Below are positions 10,310-22,283 of a stretch of DNA of 64,000 bases, one piece after another (within the stretch, counting starts at the first letter, position 1; every line of letters begins with the position of its first letter). Source of the stretch: Polyodon spathula (lineage: Eukaryota; Chordata; Actinopteri; Acipenseriformes; Polyodontidae); contig NC_054537.1 of the NCBI RefSeq assembly GCF_017654505.1, positions 70,286,145 to 70,350,144 of the forward strand, in the 5' to 3' direction. The position numbers and the translations under genes were made by a program. A model generated the notes under the pieces. That model was not told the DNA's origin and did not search any database. It worked only from the letters and a program-made list of their open reading frames with translations.

Positions 10310-12245
10310 CAGATGTTTGATATGTTGTGCTTGAATAAAACTTTTGAGTTGTATCCTAATCTCATCAAGCAGCTTCTTGAAGGATCCCAGGGTGTCAGCT
10401 TCAACAACATTACTGGGGAGTTGATTCCAGACCCTCACGATTCTCTGTGTAAAAAAGTACCTCCTATTTTCTGTTCTGAATGCCCCTTTGTCTAATCTCC
10501 ATTTGTGACCCCTGGTCCTTGTTTCTTTTTTCAGGTCGAAAAAGTCCCTTGGGTCGACATTGTTAATACCTTTTAGAATTTTGAATGCTTGAATTAGGTC
10601 GCCGCGTATTCTTCTTTGTTCGACTGAATAGTTTCAGTTCTTTTAGCCTGTCATCTGCCACGATCTCCCTTTCCTAAAACCATGTTGACTGTCTCCCAGG
10701 ATACTGTTACCATATAGGTAATTTTCCATTTTTGATCTTATTATAGTTTCCATATAATAGAAGTCAGGCTTATTGGACTGTAGTTACCTGGTTCAGTTTT
10801 GTTTCCCTTTTTGTGGATCAGTATTACATTTGCAATTTTCCAGTCTGTCAGTACAACCCCTGTGTCAAGAGACTGCTGCATGATCTTGGTTAGCGATTTG
10901 TAAATAACTTCTTTCATTTCTTTGAGTACTATTGGGAGGATCTCATCCGGCCCAGGGGATTTGTTTATTTTAAGAGCTCCTAGTCCCTTTAACATGTCTG
11001 CCTCGGTTATGCCAAAGTTATTTAAATGTTGTCCAACATGTTGTCCAAAATATCCTTTGTAAAAACTTGTGAAAAGTAATCATTTAATATATTTGCTATT
11101 TTTTTCTTCATCTATGATTTTGCCATTTGTATCTCTTAGACATTTAACCTCCTCTTTGAATTTTCTCTTGCTGTTGTAATATTGGAAAAACATTTTGAAA
11201 TTGGTTTTAGCCCCCTTAGCAATGTTCATTTCTATTTCTCTCTAGGCCTTTCTAACTTCCTTTTTGACTTGCGTTTGCAGTTCCGTGTACTCTTTCTGTG
11301 TACTTTGTTTTTGGTTCCTTTTTAACACTCTGTAAAGTGCCTTTTTTCGCTGAATATTTTTTTAATTGATCTATTAAATTTTGGCAATATAGTTTTACAT
11401 TTAGATTTGTCTACTTTAGGGATGTAATTGTTTTTCGCCTCTAGTGCTACATTTTTGAAGAACAGCCATCTTTTTTCTGTGGATGTTTTCTCTATTTTAC
11501 TCCAATCTACTTCTGTTAGTCTCTGTTTCATACCTTCATAGTTTGCTTTTCTAAAATTCTAAACCTTAGCTTTAGTCATTACTTTTGGGGTTTTAAAAAG
11601 CACTTCAAATGAAAATGTCTGAGTTTGCTAGTGGTTCTCTGACCTCTGATTTAGTTATTCTGTCTTCGTTATTTGAAAAGACTAAATCAAGGCATGCCTC
11701 CCCTCTAGTCAGTGCCTTGACAAATTGTGTTAGGAAGCAGTCATTTGTCATTTCCACCATTTCTATTTTATCCTTCGCGCTACCCACGGGTTTTCCCATT
11801 TTATATGGGGGCAGTTGAAATCCCGCATTAGTATGGCTTCTCCTTTGCTACAAGCATTTCTAACGTCATTGTATAACAGATTATTTTGCTTACCGTCTGA
11901 ATATGGCGGTCTATAGCATGCTCCTATTATTATGCCCTTTGAATTTTTGTCCATTATTCTGACCCATATTGATTCGGCTTTATTTTCTTTGTCCAGGTTT
12001 AACACCTGGGCTTCAAGACTGTTTCTTATGTATAGTGCTACCCCGCTACCTCTTCTGTCCTGCCTGTCTTTCCTATACAGTGTATACCCACAAATATTAT
12101 ATTCGTCCCCATCACTCTCAGACAACCAAGTTTCTGTAACACCTATCACATCATAGTTACTTGTTATTGCAGTAGCTTCAAGTTCTAAAATTTCTTTCTG
12201 ATACTTCTAGCATTTAGATAAATAATTTAATGGTTGTCTTACCTG
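10310..12245 (-). pseudogene. CR1-like LINE, internally deleted remnant
   Basis: Read on the minus strand from 12245, the order is that of a non-LTR retrotransposon ORF2. The start has YLNARSIRKKF. The apurinic endonuclease follows (VIGVTETWLS, GSGVALYIRN, IIGACYRPP; about 12150-11763). A linker lies at about 11531-11322. The reverse-transcriptase N-terminal part has INKSPGPDEI, DWKIANVILIHKKGNKTEP and YSPISLTS (about 10995-10741), then QHGFRKGRS near 10700-10670. There the RT jumps to the C-terminal tail (DPRDFFDLKKETRTRGH, RIVRVWNQLP; about 10560-10400). The palm, with its catalytic aspartates, is missing. Several stops and frameshifts are present. Intact CR1 ORF2 is about 900-1000 residues, so this copy is inactive. 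Confidence 0.85.
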
Positions 12246-12337
12246 AGTGTTGTCCTTGTTTTGATGCAGTCTCCCTTCTGTTTTTTTTGTTGATTTCTAC
12301 CCCCTTCCTTTCTAGTTGAAATGCTTCTGAACCTAGT

Positions 12338-12393
12338 TTAAACACACATACACATACACATACCCACACACACACACATTTTGTGTGTGTGTG

Positions 12394-12462
<69 letters not shown>
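12338..12462. repeat. (CA)n then (TG)n compound microsatellite
   Basis: ACACATACACATAC/CACACA units are followed, after TTTTGTGTG, by a long pure TG run to about 12461. The two halves are inverted with respect to each other, so the locus could fold back. Confidence 0.9.
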
Positions 12463-12465
<3 letters not shown>

Positions 12466-13080
12466 GTACGGCCTTTCTGCTAGAGATTACATGATATTAG
12501 ATCAAAAGAATTGGAAATTGACTGCTGAAATCTTGTGAGCCACAAACACGATTCCTGCTCAGGTTTACATGGGCTTTTACAGCTATTTCTATCATAAGAC
12601 AACGATTGACCCCACCCTTAAAGTTGCGCTGCCAGAAGGATGTCCTTTTGCTGTTTCACAATGTATGTCTATATAGACATGTATGTGTGTGTATATATTT
12701 GCTATTGTCCACAGTTTACTGCACTTGTCTATAAAGATCTTTTTAGAACTATTTACAGTAACTACTAACAACAACAAAGAGGAATGAACGATAACGCAAA
12801 AAGTTTTTCTTTTGTCCTGTTTTAAATTTAACTGTCATGAAATGAGACATAATGCTTTAGTTGACACAAACTAGAGAATGCACCACACTGACACAATACT
12901 CTTGCAGATGCAGTTCCCCTGTTAGCTGTTTGTCTGAAATGCACTCTAAGAAGTTAACTTGCCGGGCCAGCCAACCAGCTAGAACCCCTCACCACAATAT
13001 GATCTTTAATGCACCAGCTATTTAACACCTGTTACATGTGTGTCAGCTGTCCAGTAAAATGTATCTGTTACTAATTCTTA
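12463..13080. other. Noncoding stretch
   Basis: No gene recognised. The 3' flank of the hAT pseudogene may extend into it, but I could not find a terminal inverted repeat. Confidence 0.5.
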
Positions 13081-13083
13081 AAC

Positions 13084-15010
13084 TTATGTAAGTTGAGCTT
13101 TGTAAAGACAAGCTCCTGCACATGAGTGGGATGCAACCTCGATTGATGTGGCGAAACAACATCCCCTGAAAATCCTCTCTGAAGACACGCTTGTCGGCGA
13201 ACAGGTTAAATACTTATATGCCACAAGTGCCAGTGCAGGCCAGCATTGTGCCTTCCTAGCCCAGTAAGTTGCCACAGGATCTGCTGATAGTGGTTCACCT
13301 TCACTCTCTGCCAGGTAAGAATCCACCTCCACAGACAACCAAGCAGTCTGACTGTCGATTCTTTTGCCAAGATTTTTTCTAGCAAGGTGAAGCATTGCCT
13401 CCCAAAAGTGGCTTTTAGTGCTAGTATCACTGCTATTGTCAAGATAACTGTCACCGCTGTTGCTGCTGCTGGTGCCTTTCACAGTAGCACCCCCCTCCCC
13501 TTCTGTTGATGCTCTAACTGCAACAGCAGCTGCTGTGCCACCACCATACATCTGCACCATTACATTATGTACCTCCTTGATAGGCGATCCGTCAGAACCT
13601 TGTACCTTTAATTTTCAAGCACTGACTCTGGAAGTGTTTTGAACCTGGGGTCCAAAACAGTAGCCAAGAAATAGGGATTAGTAGAGTGAAAGAATACCTC
13701 AAAACGCTTATTCAGCAAAGTTTCCAGTGCACCTGTCTCCCTGCTTCAGGCAAAGCCTAGACTGTCTCTTTTCTTTTGAGGTTTAGCAGAGCTGTTCATA
13801 GGGCCTGAATGCATGGAATCACTGAACAAAGAGATGTGCAGACGTCGCAGAGGGTACGTGTGGCTTCCTCAAAAGAACTCAGTATGTCAACAATGGCAGC
13901 TGCCAAGTTCCACTGGTAGCGAGGACCCTAAGTCTGTCCATACCCACCATAAGTAAAGCTCTCTTTTGCTCCACCACTCTGTTGATCTTTTGATAGGTGG
14001 AATTCCACCTTGTGGAGATGTCATGCATCAAACAGTGTACAGGAAGACCTGGTTGTAATTTTGCAAGTGTCCAAATGTTACAATTTTTCTTGCAATGGCA
14101 ATGACAGTCCCAACAGCATGGCACTTTTTAAGCAACCTTGTAACCACAAGGTGCAATGAGTGTGCCAAGCACCTGATATGGAAGCAACCACCATCAGTTA
14201 TTGCTCTCACCATATTTGCAGCATTGTCTGTGACAAAGCATTCTACGAATAGCTTGCCACTAGTCTCTGTCTGCCACTGGTTCAGCATACTCTGGAGTTT
14301 CTGTAGAATGTTAAAGACAGTGTGGTCGATTTTGAGGACTTCCATGTTAAGAAGAGCTGATGCCCGGCAATAGGAATGCCCAGCAGCCTTCCCTCCCCTC
14401 CTCATAGTCCAGTGCCCTGTAAGCGATAGGTGCGCAACATTATTATTCTTACTTGTCCAAATGTTACTTGTGCAGTGCAGAACACCTCCCTCAGCAGCTT
14501 TAAGAGCCTGTTTAACCTGTTCCTTGACACTGCTGTATATATGTGGCACAACCTTGCACATGAGGGAAGTTGGTATCTGGGTTGCAGTACCCCAAGTAGT
14601 TGCCAGAACCCATTGTTATCTACTGTTGTGTACGGCATCAAATTCAATGCAATGATCTCCCCAACGGCACGTGTAATACGTGGTGCTGTAGGGTTGCCGT
14701 CAGCATAGGGTCTTCTAGCATTAAATGTTGCAGCTATTGGTCCCCTCTCAAGGTCGGAAACAGTGTTGGGGAAACTTGCACTTTCCATGCTACAGGATGA
14801 TACAGGTGACATGGTGCATGCACTGCTGACAAAGAAGGCAACAGAGGAGGTGCTCCTGTCCCTGGCTGGGCTAGCAGGGGGCAGGGCAGGTGCTGTCTCA
14901 GAAAAGTGGTTTAAACAAAGATGGTTGTGCATTGTGGTGGTTGTTAGGTGTCGTTTGTCCCTCCGCCTCCTCAATTTTGAGTTGCACAATTTACAAAATT
15001 GCTTTTTATC
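13084..15010 (-). pseudogene. BED-finger hAT transposase (ZBED-like) pseudogene
   Basis: Minus-strand pieces in three frames line up in hAT order. A BED-type zinc finger lies near 15010-14900 (FCKLCNS then a basic run and HNHLCLNHFS). The helical region before the catalytic core has ITRAVGEIIALNLMPYTTVD and LQPRYQLPS (about 14700-14580). The RNase H-like core has CTSNIWTSKNNN, HLSLTGHW, CFVTDNAANMVRAI and RCLAHSLHLVV (about 14561-14090), then DISTRWNSTYQKINRVVEQ (about 14030-13960). The C-terminal dimerisation domain ends YKYLTCSPTSVSSERIF (about 13240-13150). At least three frame changes and stops break it. In hAT proteins the first catalytic residue normally lies in a 'T.D.WTS' context; here it reads N. 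No terminal inverted repeats were found. Confidence 0.85.
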
Positions 15011-15080
15011 AAATCTCTGCTATGGAGTGTGAAGTTCTCCCACACTTTACTGCTTATGTTGCAGGATTTTTTTGGCCTAC

Positions 15081-15752
15081 CTAGCTGGAGGCTGTGGGAG
15101 TGGCAATGGACCTAACTGATGATGAGCAAGGGGGGGAGGATGTTGAGGTGTCGTGCCCTGTACTTTCTGCTAAATTTGTGAAGTGCAGGGAAGTCTGTCT
15201 CATTTGTACTGGCAGTGTGCTGCAACTGCTAAGAGTCTGCTCTTTTATTCTTGCCCCATGATGTTTAGTGTAAGGCCTGCTGGCAGTGGTGCTGACCAGG
15301 TCCAAATCACAAGCTGTTAATAGAGTGGCGGTGGTTACACTGGTTGCGCTTGCCAGGACAGGGAGACCTGGGCAATCTGTGATGTCACAAACATCAATTA
15401 CTACATCTTCTTCTGTGTCTGAATCACTCGCCTCCAGTGCACGGCAAGACTGGGGCTTGAGGTCAGTGTTGCACAGCGGTGTGCTTGTTGAACTACCAGT
15501 GCCACTAGCAGCATGAGGAGGACTTATGGAGACAAGAGTGGCACTCACTACGTGCTGCTGCTGGTTGATACCAATGTGTGTGACTGTTCGCTGCTGCTTG
15601 CTTCCAACTGGGACAGGGACACTTGGTGTTTGTGATGCAAAGTTTTCTTTGGGTGGATGTGGAGCTGCTGGCACTGGAGCACCCACCAGAAATAGACATT
15701 TGCCATCTCTTAATAGTATGCTTCCCTTCTTTACCTGTAAAAGACATGACAC
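15081..15752 (-). pseudogene. Low-complexity frame upstream of the hAT transposase
   Basis: A 223-codon minus-strand frame rich in Ser, Thr, Pro and Ala lies directly upstream of the BED-finger part. An acidic serine patch is present (SDSDTEEDVVIDVCD). Such Ser/Thr-rich N-terminal extensions occur in several BED/hAT proteins, so I infer it belongs to the same element. It has no domain I can name, and a second overlapping frame (15810-15505) shows the reading frame is probably broken near its start. Confidence 0.45.
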
Positions 15753-15819
15753 TTCCTTGGAGCCTTTTGTTGTACTCGGTGTGTATGTGTGGAGTAGGGA
15801 AGAGGGTCACTAATAATTA

Positions 15820-16390
15820 AATGCATGTTTATTTATTTGTTTTTCAACTTTTATTATGAATCTGTATCAGGTTTTAACAGACAAATCTTAAGAGCTAGAT
15901 TGTGCTAAAACAATTTTTTTTTTTTTTTGTCAAATGATTACAATGCAGTCAAGACTTTATTTATTACACCCCATTAAAAGAACCACAATATTAGAACATC
16001 GTAAGAAATTATTACTTGAACTTATTTGTCTTCTCACAATCAGACAGCTAGTGAAACGCAGCAAAAACATAGTGATCAAAACTATTTAATAATATAAAAA
16101 ACTGCAATGCAAAGGCAATCATAGGCAAAGCAGAGAAACGCTGCCTTTTTTAATAAATATAAATAATTGTGATAGTGGGTGGAAAAAACAACACTGTGAG
16201 CTACACTATGCTAAAGCAATACCACATGGAGTGACTGCAGGCTCTAAACACAGGCAGTCACAGAGCCTCCATAACTGTATTAAACAAACACAAAAGAATA
16301 AATGTTTTTTAAAATCAATAAGCACTTTTCTAAAATCCCAACCCTCAGTGAGACAGTAGTGGTGTTTTACTCTGCAGGTGCAGAGAGTTG
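15820..16390. other. Noncoding stretch
   Basis: AT-rich sequence with a T tract at 15917-15929 and no recognisable gene. It may be the 5' noncoding end of the hAT element. Confidence 0.5.
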
Positions 16391-16404
16391 TTCATGTGCA
16401 CAGC

Positions 16405-16612
16405 ATGCACGAAAATGTGTAAGGCCGCGTGTTAGCTGAGTGCATCTCAACATGTGTAGGGCCGCGTGTTAGAAGACTATAAAAGGAAAGACGCGTGTGC
16501 GTTTCTGGGTTCTTGGGGTTCTGTGTTCTTTGTGTAACTGACTGAATAAACAACATTTGATTTTGTACAGTTGTCCTTGTCTGGGCTCACTTATTTCCTA
16601 ACCCACAATACA
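16405..16612 (+). promoter_or_regulatory. LTR-like promoter/polyadenylation unit
   Basis: Within about 200 bases there is a tandem near-repeat (ATGTGTAAGGCCGCGTGTTAG, then ATGTGTAGGGCCGCGTGTTAG), a strong TATA box TATAAAAGG at 16478-16486 and an AATAAA at 16545-16550, only 60 bases downstream. A GT-rich stretch and a CA-rich end follow. The order TATA, short transcribed segment, AATAAA is typical of LTRs. I could not find matching TG...CA boundaries with a target duplication, nor a second copy, so it may be a decayed solo LTR of a family different from the one at 51-60 kb. Confidence 0.4.
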
Positions 16613-17121
16613 TAACAACAGCAATGTTCCTCTTGCACACAGTCTGCAGTGTAGCGCCTAACTGGAGCCTAGTGTTGCACGATACACAGAGACAATGGCG
16701 TCTTGCTAAGCTGTTTACAAAAACATTAAATTATATTTTCATTAAAAAAAAAAAAAACTCTTTTTTTCTACTCCCTCCAAAAATAATATTTTATTTAAAT
16801 TATGCCAAAACAAACTTTCTTGACATGGTGAAACAAATGTAAGCACAATTCCACTTTACTTTTCCTTATAGAGTCGTCTCGATTCGAATGAACTGAAGCA
16901 CTGACTCTGCAGTGACACAGATCAACTCTCCATCTTTCTTCACCACACCCATTGGCTGCCAGGATCACAGACCGCAGAGGGAGGCGTGGTTGAAATAAAA
17001 GACCAATTCTCATTCATTTCAAACACTTTGTTTGCAACGAATACTGCCTAATATTCGTAAAAATGAAAGACACTATTCGGACACTAATAACATTAGGAAG
17101 ACAACCATTATTTGTGCATAT

Positions 17122-17143
17122 CTGAATACGAATTCGTATTCAG
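17122..17143. repeat. Perfect 22-bp palindrome
   Basis: The arm CTGAATACGAA is followed at once by its exact reverse complement. The surrounding 100 bases repeat ATTCG and CGAAT motifs, a pattern seen in subterminal regions of hAT elements. Confidence 0.8.
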
Positions 17144-17889
17144 GAACACTTCTAACATATCAATATGCACAAAACATACAGTTAGGCTTTTTTTTTTGTT
17201 TGTTTGCATTTTCAGAAAAACAATACATTCAAGCTGTCATATATTATTAAATAAATAAGCAAACACAGTTGCATATCTACACAAAAAATGTTATTAATTC
17301 AGCAGTAATAAGATCTTCCAGCCAATTAGTCGCCCTCTACAGCCATAGGGACTATTTTGCATTGGCAGGAGGATACTGTATATTCAATAAAACAGAATCT
17401 AAAGTTTAAAATGGAGCTTTTTTGTTTTATTTTTGTAAAATAATAATTGTAAGCTAATTCATAGCACAATACCACACGTGAAGGGTTAAGTTGTACTGAT
17501 ACAACTCTCTTCTCAGATGGCTGAGGGCCCTCAGCTGTGTTTTGTGACTCACCCCACACCTTAATAGCTAGTGCTTATTTGAAATATCTTGTTCAGTTAT
17601 TGTGTATTTAATATACACCATATTTTCAGAAGAAATGTGTACACATACACACAACTAAATATACATAATCTACATAAAAAGCCACATAATGTACATGTTC
17701 AGTACGGCCGCACTCAGCATCAAAATAACAACCTATTTTATAAGACTAATTAGGTGAAGCAGTCGATTTTGTAATCAAACAATTTAAATACACTTCACCA
17801 CAATTAGCGGTGGAGAATTACACACCTCTCACAATAAATAACGGGTTTAGGTCAACCCTGTGTGTGTAGGCTACACATTCCAACAGAAA

Positions 17890-18110
17890 ATGAATCGCAT
17901 ACAAAGACCTCAGCCTGGTACTACTAGCCATGGTGATGAGGATGCTCAGAAGCGAAAACTGAAATTTACCAATATGGAAGTGGAGATTTTGGTATAAGCA
18001 GTACTAGTAACACATGAAGATGCGTTACAAGATCGAAATACGTCACCAGGACAAAGAAATAAAATATGGAATGTGCGGTGGCTTCTTAATAAACAAACGT
18101 ACCTCTTCAG
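17890..18110 (+). pseudogene. Broken Myb/SANT-like DNA-binding frame
   Basis: From an ATG at 17890 the frame reads KRKLKFTNMEVEILV, a TAA stop at 17995-17997, then in the same frame AVLVTHEDALQ, SPGQRNKIWN and WLLNKQ. The pattern 'RK..FT..E...L' followed some 30 residues later by 'N.IW' is that of the Myb/SANT-like proteins that accompany Harbinger (PIF/ISL2EU) transposons and of host genes derived from them. The internal stop and the loss of homology beyond about 18110 mark it as a remnant. No Harbinger nuclease is seen nearby. Confidence 0.5.
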
Positions 18111-18835
18111 AGTTTGTAGTAGGTTGCTTATACATTACAACGCATCACTTACATCCATGGCAGTCAAACGGGTGGAAAATTCTTCCATTGTACGGCAATA
18201 TGTTCAAAAACAATAACTACATACAGCTTCATACGAACAGTCTTCAGTTTAACTGCGACTTCTATCTTCTTAAATTCTTATGCAGTTACAGCTCTCCTAT
18301 TTCTTATGTCTGTATTTCTGACTCTATGATTTTAAAGCATATCAGTAGGGCCTATAATATAGCTACATTATTCAGATGAGCCTACAACCAGCTGTACTGT
18401 ATTTTCTCTAGCTACAAACTAACTGTGTCATCTGTCCCTCTGTCCTTTTTTTTTTTTTTTAAAACAGTTTTCTTTCAAACTCGACATTAACAAACAGCAT
18501 GAACCAGTACTGTCAAATACCAGAATGCCATATTACAAAACATAAATTCTGTAGGCATTACTAAAGTAATTGTGGAGGATGAGCCCTCATTGTATTACAT
18601 GTAAATCAGACTTTTTCTTTAGTGCTCCTCGGAATATCGTTCCATCTTTTCTTAATCTTCTCCACTGTTCTTATAATAATGCTTACATTCTAGAAGTAAA
18701 GGCTCTCGTTAGAACCTTGCTTTGCCACTGTGGGGAGACCTTTTTAGGTGCTTCCAAGAAACTTTTTTAAAATTGATTCTATACTCTATATTTGCAGACT
18801 TTATGTTTTGTCATGAAGATAGTGGTCATCCGCTG
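18111..18835. other. Noncoding stretch
   Basis: No recognisable feature apart from a T tract near 18449-18462. A 121-codon open frame (18014-18379) overlaps the SANT remnant in another phase and is probably chance. Confidence 0.5.
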
Positions 18836-18839
18836 ATCA

Positions 18840-19085
18840 CATGGCCAAGCCAATTGCCTTTTTATACCCAAGATCTGCTGGAGCTCACTAGGCACTAGTC
18901 AGTGGGGTCCACTGTAGCGTGATGGGGAGAAACAGAGCCAGACAGTACAACACTCCCTCTGGAATCCCTAGGTAAGATGGGTGTCTTCACACAGCCAGGG
19001 CACTCTCCTCACTGTATAACTGAACCTAAACACCACACGGCCGGGATTTTACCAGGTGAATCACTCAGGTACCCCTTGCGGTGAT
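18840..19085 (-). repeat. SINE-like sequence, candidate
   Basis: On the minus strand a GC-richer stretch begins near 19080 with a segment resembling tRNA promoter boxes (GGTACCTGAGTGATTCACC, then GGTAAAATCCC). It continues for about 240 bases into ordinary AT-rich sequence. Similarity to a tRNA-derived SINE is only by pattern, with no A-rich tail or target duplication identified. Confidence 0.3.
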
Positions 19086-19089
19086 GTTG

Positions 19090-21635
19090 TAATCATTATG
19101 TGAATGTTTTCTCTGACACTGCTTGGCTGAAACAGTATTATTTTCACTGTCAATATAGGATTATTATTATAATACAGTAATAGCGTTAATATTTATTTTA
19201 ATTTGCTTCCTTCTTAAGACTGAACCTTTAAGAGAGACCAAATGTCAATCATCATTTTATTTTTTTTTTTTTTTTCATTTTGCTTACAGCTGTCACTCAT
19301 CTTGTTTAGTTTTTAGAGAAACAGCTTGAGACAGATCACCAGAGCTAGTGAAACAGAAAATGTGATTTAAATATGCCCCTGGGTAGCTAGGAAAGTATGA
19401 AAAACCATAGCATAATTGTGAGAATGTATTTTTATTGACTTGGATGGTATAGATGAACAAATAATATCAAATATAAATAATATAAAATAATATCATCACA
19501 CCATAAAGTAAGAGGAAAATAATAAAAACATATAATTGAAGCTACTGTAAAATGCAGGGTTCATTATAAAACAGTCTTAACAGATTTGAAGAATGTTTTC
19601 TGTCAAGGTGTTGTGCATTTCTGTGAAAATGTTGCGTTATGTTGCATTTTTTAACGTTCTCCTTCCTTAAGGCAGTAGATTTCAGACACAGGGCACTTTA
19701 CAACTTGTGTCTTTGCTCTGTTTTAATTTAACATCCAAGTGGACAAATTACTTTATTATCAACCAGTATATCAAAAGTGGCTACAAATATTTCAGGGATA
19801 TCAGTTTGTTACAAAATGTGAAGTTCTGCATTCTGATGAGGCTGTTACTTTAAGAATCAAATGGTAATTCAGCCAGATCTGAACGTATCATAAAAACAAA
19901 GTGCAGTATGTGTGTCAGTGCAACCTTTTATGTTCACATGTCACAAGGTGATCTATGAAAACAGTGGCATATGCAGCAGGGGTGCTGAAGGGACAAATTG
20001 GCTCCCTTGGAAAATGCCAATGACAGAGTTAGGATTCTTTTTATTTCTTTTGTCAGAATTTTGCTTGGAAATAACAAGACAATGCAGTACACATAAAGTG
20101 GCTATAACCACTACTGGAATGTAGGCTGGCTACAGCAGGACTGAGTGTGTGGCTCCAACCAAGGAAGTAACAGCAAGGTTATACAATAAAGTGAACGTAT
20201 CTGGCGGTCAAGAAAGGACGTTCCCTTTGGCCACTTTCGGCATCACAGTTCGCAGGGACGGACATACAACGCACTACAGTAGCTATCAGTGTATTGAGGG
20301 TATTATTAGATTTAGTAGAAAGGAAAATATATTTTAGTGTAAAAACTGAACATAAATGTGTGACACTGCAGATTTAAATAGCCAATTCCATATGGGCCCT
20401 GATTAGGCTTTAATTCACCCTTCAATCTTTCCACTCGGAGCAATGGCCCTATACTTCTCTTTGTTCCACCACCTGGGACTTCAGTTCAAACACATAGTTT
20501 TTCCAATTTTCTTCCTTTCAGCCGGAGGGGGGTTGTGCAAAGTAATTCAGAATGTTCAGAGTAAAGCCTTAGGAGGGATTGAAGAAGGGACTAGTATTTG
20601 TTGAATACATCGCAAGTTATACACCTGGGGATTTGTGACAATTTTAAATCACTGTCCTCTTATCTTTAGCATAATAGAAAGCTTGCAAGGTTTCAGGCAG
20701 GAAATCTGCAGTACAAACTCCTGCTATATCCATTGGTTAGTCTACAAGCCTATTATCTGCAGTTCTAATTAAACTAAGGGGTATATAAACCTATTCCACA
20801 AACTCAGCCATACTGTGCTTTCGAATTGCCACCTCACTCCCAGCCTGGTCCTGCCTAATGGTTTTTTTTCATTGGGATGAACACGTTCCATAGATTTTTT
20901 ATTTTGTTGTTTGTTTTTCAGCAGGTGGCATCGGGATGCTCTGGAGGGATGAGGCTGTGCTCCACCTACTTTTTATTTTTATTTTTATGCACCCATTGTT
21001 CAGGTTCAATGTTTTTGGACATCTGTTAGATTTTTTATTCAAATAAAGGTGGTTATTTAATGCAAGATTGTCCTGACTGAAAGGCATTCTTTACACATCT
21101 ACAAGTGAAAAAAAACCCTGAAACTATTTTTATTTTTTTCTAGGGCAAGATTACATGATGTATAGCTCTTGTGCCACTGTGCTTCAACATCCTACAGACT
21201 AGTGTTAGGAATAATTTAAAGCCACACCATTCAAATATAATAAATGGAGTGGAATATAATGAAAATAATGATATGCATGTTTTGCTCTGGTTGAAATACA
21301 AATGGCTGTAGGGTTTACAGGAAAACACATTGCTTATCATTGCTACTGTGTTACACCTATGCTGTATGCGTATTGTTTTAATATTTGTATTAACATATCC
21401 TTGCTGAAATCAGTGTTGACCATTGACTTTCATCTGAAATTGGACTATATGTTTCACTTGACTGTGAAAACTCATTATCAACATCACAGCATCTGTTTGT
21501 TTATCCAGACTTCAATAAGAAACATATGATAGGCTCTTCTTTCTTTTCACATTCATCTGGGGTGAGAAAGGTTTATAATCAATCAATTTATGTCTAGCAT
21601 TATTTCATAATAGATCTGTATCCAATAAAGATCAG
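19090..21635. other. Noncoding stretch
   Basis: No gene recognised. It contains T tracts near 19258-19275 and 20870. Open frames of 60-75 codons have no motifs. Confidence 0.6.
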
Positions 21636-21659
21636 CTAATTAAAGAGTTAATTAAATAT

Positions 21660-22275
21660 CATATACTTGATTTTTGATTCTTAACAGAAACCTGGCAAAA
21701 GTGTCACTGATAGAGGCATCTCTCCCAAACTATACATTGTTTCAGAAGGCACGTCCTGTGGAGTTGGATGGGAGGCTGGCTTCCATTCACTGCTCTAATT
21801 ATAATTTACGTAAAATATTACTGAAAGCTATTTCTCTTTTGAATCATTAGCACTAACTTTAACTTTAAAAGGTAAATCACCAGCGATTATCATAATTATT
21901 TACTGTCCACCTGAACCCAATCTACCTAACCTATTTATGACAGTATTTGTTGATTTCCTCACTATGTTCTCTGCTATACTTGGAGATTATAATCTACATA
22001 TTGATAATGACTTTGATCCAAAGTCAGTGGAATTTTTAAGGCCACTAGATTTTGTTCAGCATATTAAAGGACCTACTCGCAATCGTGACCATACTTTAGA
22101 CCTAGTTATCACTCGTGGCATAGCTGTTCACAACCTATCAGTGTTAGATCTATCCATCTCCAGTCATCTTGCTGTCCTTTTTGAGACTATCTATCCATAA
22201 CCACCCAAACTGCTCTGCTGCGTACTGTTAAGCCTCCTAAAAGATTTTGGATCTATTTGACCTGACGCTAGTTTC
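21660..22275 (+). pseudogene. L2-like LINE, endonuclease part
   Basis: The frame starting near 21880 carries IIIIYCPPEPN, then GDYNLHIDNDFDPKSVEFL, HIKGPTRNRDHTLDLVIT and SSHLAVLFE, the C-terminal half of an apurinic-endonuclease domain of an L2-clade ORF2. It ends with PPKRFW at about 22250, where homology stops at an insertion. Weak, broken homology (LIFDS, ETW-like) extends back to about 21660. It continues at 22860 in the same orientation. Confidence 0.8.
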
Positions 22276-22283
22276 CAATTAGC

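Noticed and set aside
10307..10495. A 62-codon plus-strand frame
   Set aside because: It is the reverse-strand shadow of the CR1-like LINE tail, whose minus-strand reading matches conserved motifs.
16672..17155. A hAT element bounded by TAGTGTTGCACGATAC and TAGAAGTGTTCCTGAATAC
   Set aside because: The two ends are only loosely similar and the 8-base flanks (CTGGAGCC and ACATATCA) do not match.
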